Source of the DNA: Gemmatimonadota bacterium
Lineage (GTDB): Bacteria > Gemmatimonadota > Gemmatimonadetes > Gemmatimonadales > Gemmatimonadaceae
Length of the DNA stretch: 17,768 bases
Direction of reading: 5' to 3'
NCBI GenBank assembly: GCA_947475795.1
Contig: CANJOX010000019.1
Coordinates: 1-17,768 of the forward strand
The translations under genes were made by a program, and so were the position numbers. Positions 1-9,070 of the stretch are shown piece after piece. The notes beneath the pieces were generated by a model. It saw only the letters and a program-made list of their open reading frames with translations. It ran no database searches and was not told the DNA's origin. Within the stretch, counting starts at the first letter, position 1; each line of letters starts with the position of its first letter.

Positions 1-746
1 CGCACGATGCGCGGATTGGCCGCGATGACCTCGAGCAGCCGCGGCGTGATGCCGGTGCTGTAGAGGTACATGTTGCGGATCCACGGAATCGACGTCTCGC
101 GCACGAGCGCTTCGAGCAGCTCGGGCAGCGCCACGCCGTCGCGACGATCGCGGCCGTAATGCGCGAGGTCCTGCGCCACGAGATTCATCTCGCGCGCGCC
201 CTGCACTTCCAGCAGCTGCGCTTCCTTCACCAGGTCGTCGAGCGCGAACGACCGATGCTTGCCGCGCATGAGCGGAATGGCACAGAACGCGCAGCCGTGG
301 TCGCAGCCTTCGGAGATCTTGAGGTAGCGCACGTGCGGCAGGTCACCGCCGAACAGGCGCACGCCGGGATGCTCCACCAGCGATCCGCCCAGCAGGCCGC
401 GCTCCACGAGCTCGGGAATGAGGCGGTCGGTCTCGGAGTTGCCCAGGAAGACGTCCACTTCGGGCAACGCCTCCTCGAGCTCGGCCTTGTGCCGCTCCAC
501 CATGCAGCCGATGGCGAACACCGCCTGGCAGGCGCCGTCGTCCTTGAGGCGCGCCGCCGCCACGATCGCTTCGATCGATTCGGCCTTCGCGGCGTCGATG
601 AAGCCGCAGGTGTTGACCACCACCACCTCGGCCTCACGCAGGTCGGTGACCTGTTCGCCGCCATGCGCGACGAGATCCGCCAGGTACCGCTCGGAGTCTA
701 CCGTATTCTTATCGCACCCGAGGGTGACCAGACCGAACTTGAGCAT
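1..746 (-). CDS. rimO: Ribosomal protein S12 methylthiotransferase RimO (C-terminus outside the window)
   Basis: Radical-SAM enzyme that methylthiolates an aspartate of ribosomal protein S12 in the cytoplasm. I translated the minus strand from ATG 746 and read 248 residues before the window ends. The N-terminal UPF0004 domain has its three cluster cysteines at C11 (LGCDKN), C47 (NTCGF) and C81 (IGCMVE). The radical-SAM CxxxCxxC follows at C148, C152 and C155 (SEGCDHGCAFC). The later VAQDLAHYGRD segment matches the RimO-type VAQD..YG motif and favours RimO over the tRNA enzyme MiaB. The missing part would hold the end of the SAM domain and the TRAM domain. The frame is open upstream of ATG 746, but family alignment (MLKFGLVTLGCDKN) supports this start. 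It begins 25 nt after yajQ and is probably the last visible gene of the sigma factor-yajQ-rimO operon. Confidence 0.93.
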   Translation of the reverse strand, partial: MLKFGLVTLGCDKNTVDSERYLADLVAHGGEQVTDLREAEVVVVNTCGFIDAAKAESIEAIVAAARLKDDGACQAVFAIGCMVERHKAELEEALPEVDVFLGNSETDRLIPELVERGLLGGSLVEHPGVRLFGGDLPHVRYLKISEGCDHGCAFCAIPLMRGKHRSFALDDLVKEAQLLEVQGAREMNLVAQDLAHYGRDRRDGVALPELLEALVRETSIPWIRNMYLYSTGITPRLLEVIAANPRIV

Positions 747-771
747 CCGCGAAAGGTAGCGCCGGCGCTCC

Positions 772-1272
772 CTAGCGGAAATTCCCGAACTGGAGTTCGA
801 CCTCGAAATCCGCCTTCCGGAGCACGCCGATGGCCTCCTGCAGGGCATCCTTGTCAGGACTCGACACGCGCACCTGATCGCCCTGAATGCTCGCCGTCAC
901 CTTCTTGAGCTTTGCATCCTTGATCGTCGCCGAGACTTTCTTGGCCTGATCGGAGTCAAGCGCCATCTTGAGCTTGATCTCGCGGCGCAGGATCTCGCCG
1001 CTCCCCGGCTTGGGGTCGGTGATCTCGAGATTCTTCACCGGCACGCCGCGCTTGATCAACTTCCCGCGGAGCACATCGAGCAGCGCCTCCATCCGCATGT
1101 CGCCTTCGGCTTCCATCTGGATCAGATTGTCGCCGCGCTTGAAGTCGATCAGGATGTGCGAGCCTTTGAAATCAAAGCGCTGCGTCACTTCTTTCTGCGC
1201 CTGATTGACCGCGTTGTCCACTTCCTGCAAATCGCAGCTGGTGGTGACGTCGAAGGAGTATGTAGAAGCCAT
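772..1272 (-). CDS. yajQ: YajQ family nucleotide-binding (c-di-GMP effector type) protein
   Basis: Full-length 166-residue member of the YajQ/DUF520 family, close to the usual ~163. It starts MASTYSFDV and ends in the family's typical VELQFGNFR-type tail. Internal hallmarks include the RFDFKGS segment (about residues 32-38) and the two-lobed arrangement of repeated alpha/beta halves. Some members (Xanthomonas, Pseudomonas) bind cyclic di-GMP and act as transcriptional cofactors; others bind nucleotide or nucleic acid with unclear roles, so the ligand here is inferred from family only. It sits 26 nt after the sigma factor stop and 25 nt before rimO, consistent with one transcript. The Shine-Dalgarno is weak. 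No regulator partner is encoded next to it apart from the sigma factor. Confidence 0.93.
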   Translation of the reverse strand: MASTYSFDVTTSCDLQEVDNAVNQAQKEVTQRFDFKGSHILIDFKRGDNLIQMEAEGDMRMEALLDVLRGKLIKRGVPVKNLEITDPKPGSGEILRREIKLKMALDSDQAKKVSATIKDAKLKKVTASIQGDQVRVSSPDKDALQEAIGVLRKADFEVELQFGNFR

Positions 1273-1298
1273 GAAATCCGTCTGGGATCGGGGCGGAA

Positions 1299-2159
1299 CT
1301 AGCCGAGGAAGCTTTCGAGCGACTTGGCGCGGGAGACATGGCGCAGGCGCGAGAGCGCCTTCTCCTTGATCTGCCGCACGCGCTCACGGGTAATGCCCAG
1401 CTGTGCGCCGATTTCCTCGAGCGTCATCGGCTCCGACCCGTCAATGCCGAAATACAGCCGCAGGATCTTCGACTCGCGCTCCTTGAGGCTCCCCAGCGAA
1501 TCCTCGATCGCTTCCGTCAGCGCCTTCTCGAAGGTCTGCTCGTCGGGGGTGGCGTGATTCGTGTCGGGCAGATAATCCAACAGGCGATTGTCCTCGCCCG
1601 GCGTCATCGGCGCATCGAGGGAGAGATGCACCTGCGAAATGGACATCGTCTTCGCGACTTCCTCTTCGGTGATGTCCATCCCTTCGGCGATTTCCGCGTG
1701 CGTGGCCTCGCGCCCCAGTTCCTGCAGCAGCGTATTGGCCCGCTTGCCGATGCGATGCAGCGTCCCGGCCCGATTGAGCGGCACGCGGACAATGCGCGAC
1801 TGTTCGGCCAGCGCCTGCAGGATCGCCTGACGGATCCACCACACCGCGTAGGAGATGAACTTGATCCCCTTCGTCTCGTCGAACTTGTGCGCGGCGCGAA
1901 TGAGCCCGAGGTTCCCCTCGTTGATCAGATCGGAGAGGGAGACCCCCTGATTCTGATATTTCTTCGCGACCGACACCACGAAACGCAGGTTGGAGCGCAC
2001 CAACTTGTCGAGTGCTTCCTGATCCCCCACACGGATCCGTCGCGCCAGCTCCGCCTCTTCTTCGCGTGAGATCAGGGGATACGCGCTGATGTCACGCAGA
2101 TACTGATCGAGGGAGCCTTCCTCGTACGACACCTTCTTCTTCGGGGGCGTCACAGCCAT
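1299..2159 (-). CDS. rpoD: RNA polymerase sigma-70 factor, RpoD/SigA type, short form
   Basis: A 286-residue sigma-70 factor. Region 1.2 is at about residues 15-47. Region 2 spans about 55-125, including DLINEGNLGLIRA for core binding and KGIKFISYAVWWIRQAI for -10 recognition and melting. Region 3 spans about 126-200. Region 4 spans about 215-280, with the helix-turn-helix TLEEIGAQLGITRERVRQIK contacting the -35 element. Region 1.1 and the non-conserved region are absent, giving the compact ~287-residue form that serves as primary sigma factor in Bacteroidota. The strong conservation of the 2.4 and 4.2 signatures argues for a primary or close group-2 factor rather than an ECF factor. It heads the yajQ-rimO operon. 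No good Shine-Dalgarno precedes ATG 2159. Whether it is the sole housekeeping sigma cannot be told from this window. Confidence 0.9.
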   Translation of the reverse strand: MAVTPPKKKVSYEEGSLDQYLRDISAYPLISREEEAELARRIRVGDQEALDKLVRSNLRFVVSVAKKYQNQGVSLSDLINEGNLGLIRAAHKFDETKGIKFISYAVWWIRQAILQALAEQSRIVRVPLNRAGTLHRIGKRANTLLQELGREATHAEIAEGMDITEEEVAKTMSISQVHLSLDAPMTPGEDNRLLDYLPDTNHATPDEQTFEKALTEAIEDSLGSLKERESKILRLYFGIDGSEPMTLEEIGAQLGITRERVRQIKEKALSRLRHVSRAKSLESFLG

Positions 2160-2255
2160 GTCGGAGCGGCTCGTGGGGCAGAGAGACGGGTAGCGCGACC
2201 GCGGGGAGGGAGGGAGCGCGGCGTCCTGTACATCGGTGCGAACGACTTGTCCTTA

Positions 2256-2285
2256 ATCGTGAACTAGCGGGACACCGTTCGTCAA
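2256..2285 (-). promoter_or_regulatory. Candidate promoter for the sigma factor operon
   Basis: On the minus strand a TTGACG box (2285-2280) lies 18 nt upstream of a weak CACGAT -10-like box (2261-2256). It is about 100 nt before the sigma factor start. The -35 is good and the -10 is poor, so this is tentative. Confidence 0.3.
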
Positions 2286-2329
2286 CGCGCCACGGCGCAA
2301 AAGCCACGGCCTCCGTGACGTAGCGGCAT

Positions 2330-2356
2330 CCCGATCGGACCGTGGTTCCGATCGGG
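2330..2356 (-). terminator. Hairpin downstream of the aldehyde dehydrogenase
   Basis: Perfect 10-bp inverted repeat, CCCGATCGGA at 2330-2339 and TCCGATCGGG at 2347-2356, with a 7-nt loop. It starts 29 nt after the aldehyde dehydrogenase stop. No T-tract follows on the minus strand, so it may be an RNA-stabilising hairpin or a factor-dependent terminator separating this operon from the sigma factor operon. Confidence 0.5.
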
Positions 2357-2384
2357 CGCCGCCGGTGGACCATTTCACACCGCG

Positions 2385-3869
2385 TTAGTAATTGTCAATC
2401 TGGGCACGCTGCAGCGCACCGGAGTAATCCACATATCCGACCTTGGTCTCAGAGTAGAACTCGTAGACCTCCCAGCCGCCCTCCCGGTGTCCATTCCCCG
2501 TCTCCTTCACACCACCGAAGGGGAGATGCGCCTCGGCGCCGATCGTCGGCGCGTTCACGTACGTGATGCCGTTGTCGAGATCCTGCAGCGCCCGGAACGC
2601 CACGTTCACGTTGCTGGTGTACACCGACGACGACAGGCCGTAGCGCACCCCGTTGTTCACCGCGAACGCCTCCTCGACGGAATCGACCTGGATCACCGAG
2701 AGCACCGGTCCGAAGATCTCTTCCTGCTCCAACCGCGATCCGGCCGTCACATTCGTGAAGATCGTGGGCTGGAAGAAGAATCCGTGATCGAGCGCACCGC
2801 CCGTGGCACGCTGGCCGCCGCACCGCAACGTCGCGCCCTGCTCGCGTCCGATCTCGACGTACCGCTCCACCTTTTCACGCGCCGCCTCGTTCACCAGCGG
2901 CCCCACGTCGTGGCCGGCCACGCGTCCGTCGCCCAGCACCAGGGCCTCCGCGCGCGCGACCAAGCGCTCCACCACGGTATCGTGAATGCCGCGCTGGAGG
3001 ATCAGGCGGCTCGTGGCCGTGCAGCGCTGTCCCGTGGTCCCGAAGGCGCCCCAGAGGACACCGTCGATCGCCAGATCCAGATCTGCGTCGTTCAGCACGA
3101 TCTGCGCGTTCTTGCCGCCCATTTCCAGCGACAGCCGCTTGTGCAGGCGCCCACACGTCTCGCCCACAAAGCGGCCGGTTTCGGTGGATCCCGTGAACGA
3201 GATCACCGGCACCTGCGGATGCTCCACGAGCGCCTTCCCCACCACCTCACCCATGCCGTGCACGAGCTGGATCACCTCGGGCGGCAGGCCGGCCTCGAGC
3301 AGAAGTTCGACCAGCACCGTCGCGGTGTGCGGCACATCTTCGGCCGGCTTGAGAATCACCGCATTGCCGCACAGGAGCGCCGGAAATGCCTTCCACGTGG
3401 GGATCGCCATCGGGAAGTTGAACGGCGTCACGAGCCCACACACGCCGATCGGGCGGCGCATGCTCATCGCCCACTTGTTGGCCAGTTCACTCGGCACGGT
3501 GTGCCCGAACAGGCGGCGCCCTTCGGTGGCCGCGTAGTACGCCGTGTCGATCCCTTCCTGCACGTCGCCACGCGTCTCGGTGAGCGGCTTGCCCATTTCG
3601 CGCGTCATGAGATTCGCGATCTCTTCCTTGCGCGCTGCCATCAGGTCACCCACCCGCCGCAGCACGTCGCCCCGTGCCGGCGCCGGCGTGCGCTTCCAGC
3701 GATCGAAGCCACGCTGCGCACTGGCCACGGCGGCATCGATGTCGGCGGCGCCGGAGGCCGGAAACCGTCCGATCAGGTCACGCTGATCGGCCGGATTGCG
3801 ATTCTCGAAATACGTGCCGGTCGAGGGAGCCGTCCACACGCCACCAATGAAATTCTGAAAGGTCGTCAT
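2385..3869 (-). CDS. NAD(P)-dependent aldehyde dehydrogenase
   Basis: Complete 494-residue aldehyde dehydrogenase that would oxidise an aldehyde to its carboxylate in the cytoplasm. All catalytic landmarks are present: N151 in TPFNFP, K174 in LKPAE (cofactor binding), the FTGSTETG turn near 225-232, general base E249 in LEMGGKN, nucleophile C283 in GQRCTATSR, and EEIFGP near 383-388. The C-terminal FGGVKETGNGHREGG segment resembles the Bacillus YcbD / 2-oxoglutarate-semialdehyde type of ALDH (and more distantly ALDH7). I recall this from family knowledge and cannot fix the substrate. It begins 9 nt after the small membrane protein, last in an operon with an NtrC-type activator. No sugar-acid or lysine catabolism genes adjoin it, so a general aldehyde-detoxification role is equally possible. 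Confidence 0.93.
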   Translation of the reverse strand: MTTFQNFIGGVWTAPSTGTYFENRNPADQRDLIGRFPASGAADIDAAVASAQRGFDRWKRTPAPARGDVLRRVGDLMAARKEEIANLMTREMGKPLTETRGDVQEGIDTAYYAATEGRRLFGHTVPSELANKWAMSMRRPIGVCGLVTPFNFPMAIPTWKAFPALLCGNAVILKPAEDVPHTATVLVELLLEAGLPPEVIQLVHGMGEVVGKALVEHPQVPVISFTGSTETGRFVGETCGRLHKRLSLEMGGKNAQIVLNDADLDLAIDGVLWGAFGTTGQRCTATSRLILQRGIHDTVVERLVARAEALVLGDGRVAGHDVGPLVNEAAREKVERYVEIGREQGATLRCGGQRATGGALDHGFFFQPTIFTNVTAGSRLEQEEIFGPVLSVIQVDSVEEAFAVNNGVRYGLSSSVYTSNVNVAFRALQDLDNGITYVNAPTIGAEAHLPFGGVKETGNGHREGGWEVYEFYSETKVGYVDYSGALQRAQIDNY

Positions 3870-3878
3870 GCGCGGAAA

Positions 3879-4406
3879 CTAGCGAGGGAGCGCCGCAGGG
3901 CCCACCGTCGGCGCCGGGCAGCTCCACCCCAGGCCGCGCGCCGCCGTGGGCACGGCATACCCCACCCGCGGCAGGACCTCGCGGGCACCGAGCACCAGCC
4001 CCCACGCCACCACCAGCAACGACGCCACGTGCGCCAGTCCCAGACGGTGGCGCCAGGTGCCCACCGCGCTCCACAGTCCCAGCACCGCCACGCCGCCAGC
4101 GGCCGCCGTGAAGCCCAGCAGCGGCGCGCCGCACGCGGCCGGCCACGGCCAGACCATTAAACCGGCGGCCGCCGCGACGGCGAGCGCCACCTTGAGCCAG
4201 CCCACCCACCGCCCGCCAGCCGGAGCGACCGCGGACGCCGCGGCGCGCGACGGCGCCTCACGTGACGCGCCACGCGCCACACCTGCCGCCGGACGGCCCG
4301 GGGGGGCGGACGCCGCCGTACGCTCCGCCAGCAGCGCCTCGTCGGACACCGATGCCAGCTGCTTGTCGATCTTCGCCAGCTCGGCGTCCCAGTTACGGTC
4401 ACTCAT
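3879..4406 (-). CDS. Small integral membrane protein of unknown function
   Basis: A 175-residue protein that I do not recognise. Residues 1-35 are charged and soluble (MSDRNWDAELAKIDKQL start). An Ala/Pro/Gly-rich linker follows (about 32-65). Then come about three to four hydrophobic segments: roughly 68-90 (WLKVALAVAAAAGLMVW), 92-115 (LLGFTAAAGGVAVLGLW) and 122-143 (LAHVASLLVVAWGLVLGA). The C-terminal tail is short. It lies 48 nt downstream of the response regulator and 9 nt upstream of the aldehyde dehydrogenase on the same strand, so it is probably cotranscribed with both. The layout (soluble N-terminus, then a helical bundle) suits a membrane-bound accessory or sensor-like protein, but no known domain is visible. 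Confidence 0.75.
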   Translation of the reverse strand: MSDRNWDAELAKIDKQLASVSDEALLAERTAASAPPGRPAAGVARGASREAPSRAAASAVAPAGGRWVGWLKVALAVAAAAGLMVWPWPAACGAPLLGFTAAAGGVAVLGLWSAVGTWRHRLGLAHVASLLVVAWGLVLGAREVLPRVGYAVPTAARGLGWSCPAPTVGPAALPR

Positions 4407-4454
4407 GAGATCACGGGGAAAAGGGATCAGGACAACCGTGCGGCGGCACCGCGA

Positions 4455-5831
4455 CTACCCAAGAGTGCTTTCCCGGGTCAGCGCGTACCGCTCGATCTTC
4501 TTGTACAGATTCGACCGCGGCATATCGAGCGCCCGCGCCGTCTCCGACACGTTCCAGTCGAACGCCCGCAGTTTCGCCAGCAGGAACGCCCGCTCGGCCG
4601 CCAGCTTGAAGGCCTCGAAGGTGGCGCACTCCATCCAATCGCCGAGCCCCGTCGGCTCCGCCGACCGCCGACCCACCAGCTGGTCCACATCGCCCGCACC
4701 GATCGTGGGACCGCCCGCGAGAATCACCAGCCGCTCCACGGTGTTGCGCAGTTCGCGCACGTTCCCCGGCCAGTCCAACGCCGTGAGGTGACGCAGTGCC
4801 TCGTCGGTGATGTCGCGCACCGGCATCCCGTCACGCGTCGCAAACTGCTGCAGGAAATACACCACCAGCTGCTCGATGTCCTCCCGCCGCTCACGCAGCG
4901 CCGGCACGGCGATCGGCACCACGTTGAGTCGGTAGAAGAGATCTTCGCGGAACCGGCCCTGCGCGATCTCCTCCTCCAGCTGTTTGTTCGTCGCCGCCAG
5001 CACCCGTACATCCACCTGCACCGACTTGCTGCCGCCCAGTCGCGTGACCACGCCGTCCTGCAGGACGCGCAGCACCTTGGCCTGCGCACTCAGCGACATG
5101 TCGCCGATCTCATCGAGAAACAGCGTTCCGCCGTTGGCCTGCTCGAACTTGCCCGCCCGGTCGCTGACCGCCCCGGTGAAGGAGCCTTTCATGTGGCCGA
5201 ACAACTCGCTCTCAATCAGCTCCGAGGGAATCGCGGCGCAGTTCACTTCCACGAACGGTTTCTTGGCACGCGGCGAGCCGTGATGGATGGCCCGCGCCAC
5301 GAGCTCCTTGCCCGTACCGTTCTCGCCGGTGATCAGCACGCGCGCCGGCGTGGCCGCCACTTTGTCGATACGCTCCAGCAGTGCGCGAATCCCGGCGCTG
5401 CGCCCCACGATCTCGTAGCGCGACGCGATGGTCTGCCGCAGGCGCTCGTTCTCCTCGGTGAGCTGCCGTGTTTCGAACGCATTGCGCAGCAGCACCAACA
5501 CGCGATCCGTGTCGAGCGGCTTCTCGAGAATATCGTACGCGCCGAGCTGGGTCGCCTCCACCGCCGTCTGGATCGTGGCGTGCCCGCTGATCATGACGAC
5601 CGTCGCGTGCGCATCGAGCTGGCGCAGGCGCTTCAGCACCTCGAGGCCATCCAGGCCGGCCATCTTCACATCGAGGAAGACGAGCTGCGGCCGGAAGGTC
5701 CCGTAGATCGCAAGCCCCTCGGCACCGCCCGTCGCTGTCCGCACCTCGTACCCCTCGTACTCGAGCAGCTGCCCGAGTGCCGCGCGGATGCCGGCTTCGT
5801 CATCGATCACGAGAATGCGAGGCGAATTCAT
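4455..5831 (-). CDS. NtrC/NtrX-type sigma-54-dependent response regulator
   Basis: A 458-residue transcription activator with the full three-domain layout. Residues 1-120 are a receiver with acidic pocket D10/D11, phosphoacceptor D54, S82 and K104. About 140-385 are the AAA+ sigma-54 interaction domain: Walker A GENGTGKE 169-176, loop 1 GSFTGA 216-221, Walker B GGTLFLDEIGD 234-244 and FREDLFYRLN near 294-303. About 405-450 are a Fis-type helix-turn-helix (WNVSETARALDMPRSNLYKK). It would use ATP to open sigma-54 promoters when phosphorylated. Loop 1 reads GSFTGA where GAFTGA is usual. The start is shared in an ATGA overlap with the upstream gene, implying translational coupling. No histidine kinase gene is adjacent, so the partner is unknown. 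Confidence 0.94.
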   Translation of the reverse strand: MNSPRILVIDDEAGIRAALGQLLEYEGYEVRTATGGAEGLAIYGTFRPQLVFLDVKMAGLDGLEVLKRLRQLDAHATVVMISGHATIQTAVEATQLGAYDILEKPLDTDRVLVLLRNAFETRQLTEENERLRQTIASRYEIVGRSAGIRALLERIDKVAATPARVLITGENGTGKELVARAIHHGSPRAKKPFVEVNCAAIPSELIESELFGHMKGSFTGAVSDRAGKFEQANGGTLFLDEIGDMSLSAQAKVLRVLQDGVVTRLGGSKSVQVDVRVLAATNKQLEEEIAQGRFREDLFYRLNVVPIAVPALRERREDIEQLVVYFLQQFATRDGMPVRDITDEALRHLTALDWPGNVRELRNTVERLVILAGGPTIGAGDVDQLVGRRSAEPTGLGDWMECATFEAFKLAAERAFLLAKLRAFDWNVSETARALDMPRSNLYKKIERYALTRESTLG

Positions 5832-6607
5832 GGCCGGACTGCCTTGTAGAGGGTGACTTTTCCGTTGGCGACGCGCAGATCCGCCACGACCCGCGGCAGT
5901 GGCAACGCCAGCGCACCGACCCCAACCGCCGTGGCGGAATCGGTCGGCGTGGTACGACGCAGCATCGTGAGCAGCGTGGGGATGAGTCGTGACGGAAGGT
6001 CGATCCCCCGCAGACGGATCGCCTGCACACGGTAGCGCGCGAGCCCGGGACGCACGAGCTCAAGCGTCCCCGCCACGCGCAGGGTGTCGCGGCCGTCCAG
6101 CGCCGCCCCGATCACCGCGCCCAGGGCCCCATCACCCGCGAGGTCGCCGAGCTCCACCTCGGCGCGCAGCAGCACCGAATCCTTCACGATGGCAAGCGCA
6201 CGCCGGCTGGCGGTGGCGGGCAACGCGGTCGCGACCCCGGCCGCAATCCACGGCGCCAGCTCTGGCGCCCCCAAGGACACGAAGGCCGGGCCGCGGCGCC
6301 CCGACAGACGGGACATCGGCGAACGCGCCGAGGCGACAGCTGGCCCGGCCTCAGGGATGCGGAGCGGCACCCACCCGATCGCCTGCTCACGCCCCGCCTG
6401 TGCGGCCTCGCGTTCCGCCAGCGGGGGCGCGCCATCGCTGCGATCGAGCCGCTCGCTGGCCTTTGTGGCCACGGTGGTCACGGTGCCGGCCGCGCCCGAG
6501 GCGGCCCGTGAGAGCACCGACGGCAACCGGTTGCCGTACAGCCAATAGCCGGCCGCGGCGCCAATCGCGAGCACGGTGATGCAGCCTATACGAGAGAGAC
6601 AGCCCAC
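5828..6607 (-). CDS. Membrane-anchored protein of unknown function
   Basis: A 259-residue protein with no domain that I recognise. The first ~25 residues (MGCLSRIGCITVLAIGAAAGY) form a single membrane anchor or uncleaved signal, followed by an Ala/Arg-rich linker to about residue 110. The C-terminal part (about 105-259) is soluble and beta-rich in appearance, with GPAFVSLGAPELAPWI, a RVAGTLELVRPGLARYRV strand pair and a closing NGKVTLYKAVRP. Such a shape could be a periplasmic lipid- or substrate-binding domain, but that is speculation. Its stop overlaps the start of the NtrC-type regulator by 4 nt, so the two are translated together and this is the first gene of the operon. It may sense or process an envelope signal for the regulator. 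Confidence 0.75.
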   Translation of the reverse strand: MGCLSRIGCITVLAIGAAAGYWLYGNRLPSVLSRAASGAAGTVTTVATKASERLDRSDGAPPLAEREAAQAGREQAIGWVPLRIPEAGPAVASARSPMSRLSGRRGPAFVSLGAPELAPWIAAGVATALPATASRRALAIVKDSVLLRAEVELGDLAGDGALGAVIGAALDGRDTLRVAGTLELVRPGLARYRVQAIRLRGIDLPSRLIPTLLTMLRRTTPTDSATAVGVGALALPLPRVVADLRVANGKVTLYKAVRP

Positions 6608-6789
6608 GGCAGACCGGAAAAAGGGGGAGCGTGCAAGCTACGGCCGTTGAACGGACCGCGGCACTGCGCCGTGGTACCCCGCTGTGCCGCGGTGCGGTGC
6701 GCTGTGGCGCGATGCGCAAACACACAGCCCCGCCGACGCGATGCGCCGACAGGGCCGAGGGTACCACAGCAGTGTCCAACGTCCGCGGG

Positions 6790-6812
6790 GCGTCGCCCGA
6801 GTCGGGCGACGC
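6790..6812 (-). terminator. Hairpin downstream of the subtilisin-like protease gene
   Basis: Perfect 10-bp inverted repeat, GCGTCGCCCG at 6790-6799 and CGGGCGACGC at 6803-6812, with a 3-nt loop. It begins 9 nt after the protease stop codon. There is no T-tract on the minus strand, so termination efficiency is uncertain. Confidence 0.55.
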
Positions 6813-6821
6813 GACAGACAC

Positions 6822-8012
<1,191 letters not shown>

Positions 8013-8296
8013 CAGTGGGAATGAAGGAAGAGATCGGGTCGACGTCGGCCCGCGAACGTGATCAGGTATTCACAGTACCAGGTAGAGTTCGTCTACGCAT
8101 CACGATAGAGGGCGGGACACCCCCGGCCAGCAGCGTGACAGCCCCAGAGGGCCGCGCGGCAGAACACCCGCCCGCTGTGTCCGGCGCCGCCCCGACAGCG
8201 GACGCGGAACCCCGGCCTACCTTGGCGCGTGCCGGACCGTCGCTCCTCCCATGTCATCGCCCTTGCGTAGCGCGCCCGCGTGCGCGCGGAGTCTGT
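8013..8296. other. Divergent intergenic region without an assignable gene
   Basis: These 284 nt separate the minus-strand protease from the plus-strand glycine-zipper gene and must hold both promoters. The plus frame is open across most of it (from 8015), but the stretch encodes a Pro/Ala/Arg-rich peptide with no signal or domain, so I read it as non-coding. No convincing -35/-10 pair was found on either strand. Confidence 0.5.
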
Positions 8297-8914
8297 ATGC
8301 GCCGCTTTATGTGGCTCGATCCGCTCTTAGCCATCGCCGCACTGACCGTCCCGATCCACTCCACGAGCGGGCAGCCGACGCGGCCGCCCTCCGCCGGTGT
8401 GCTCGCGGTCGGGGCCCGCGTCCGTCTGACACCGGCCAACCGGTCGCCACGGTTCCCGGACGGGGCGCGACGCATCGGCGTACTGCGCGCCGCCGCGCGG
8501 GACAGTCTGGTCGTCCTGTGGGCCGACGGCATCGAGGAGACCCTGCCGGTCGCGGAGGTCCGCCGCCTGGACGTCAGTCGCGGACGTCAGCGCGCCGTAT
8601 GGCAAGGACTGGCCATCGGACTTGCGGCCGGGGCGGGGACGGGGGCCATCATCGGTGCCGCCAGCTACACCGATGACGGCTGCGGTGAGTTTGGGTGTCT
8701 CGTCGATTTCGGCCGGAACTTCCACGCCGGGATCGGCGCCGCCATCGGCGGGGCCGCGGGGGTGCTCGTGGGCGGGACGATCGGCGCCGTCGGACGCTGG
8801 GAGCGCTGGCGACGCCTTCCGACGTCCGCCCTCGTGGAGTGGGTCGACGTCGAGGCCCGCCCAGCACGCGGCGGTGCAGCGGTGGGCATCACCGTCGGCC
8901 GGCGCCGCCGCTGA
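8297..8914 (+). CDS. Predicted exported glycine-zipper protein of unknown function
   Basis: A 205-residue protein starting at ATG 8297, which has a GGAG Shine-Dalgarno 5 nt upstream (8288-8291); the open frame extends further 5' but without features. The N-terminus MRRFMWLDPLLAIAALTVPI is a signal peptide ending near GQP. Residues ~35-90 form a small beta domain (VGARVRLTPANR, RRIGVLRAAARDSLVVLW, EVRRLDVSRGR) of the kind seen in many Gemmatimonadota exported proteins. Two glycine-zipper-like hydrophobic stretches follow (GLAIGLAAGAGTGAIIGAA and GIGAAIGGAAGVLVGG, about 108-165), separated by a loop with two cysteines. Glycine zippers often insert into or pack against membranes, so an envelope location is inferred. 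The actual role is unknown. It lies upstream of the Big_2 lipoprotein, which has its own promoter. Confidence 0.75.
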   Translation: MRRFMWLDPLLAIAALTVPIHSTSGQPTRPPSAGVLAVGARVRLTPANRSPRFPDGARRIGVLRAAARDSLVVLWADGIEETLPVAEVRRLDVSRGRQRAVWQGLAIGLAAGAGTGAIIGAASYTDDGCGEFGCLVDFGRNFHAGIGAAIGGAAGVLVGGTIGAVGRWERWRRLPTSALVEWVDVEARPARGGAAVGITVGRRRR

Positions 8915-8930
8915 ACCGCCCGCGGTGAAC

Positions 8931-8960
8931 TTGACAATTCCGCCCATCGCCCCGAATCTT
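8931..8960 (+). promoter_or_regulatory. Candidate promoter of the Big_2 lipoprotein gene
   Basis: A perfect TTGACA (8931-8936) is followed after 18 nt by AATCTT (8955-8960). This predicts a start near 8967 and a leader of about 100 nt before ATG 9071. The -35 is ideal and the -10 partial. Confidence 0.5.
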
Positions 8961-9070
8961 TGTTTTCCTGCCTTACAAAGTCCGCGATCCAAGCGCCGGC
9001 GCGCCTCCCCCGCCCCGCCCACTCGCCCGGACCTCCCCGCCGCCGTACGACCACGCCCTGGAGGCATCGC

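Noticed and set aside
2487..4160. A long plus-strand open frame opposite the aldehyde dehydrogenase
   Set aside because: His/Arg-rich composition with no motif; the opposite strand encodes a complete, motif-verified dehydrogenase.
4788..5849. A plus-strand open frame opposite the NtrC-type regulator
   Set aside because: It mirrors the regulator's codons and has no recognisable domain.
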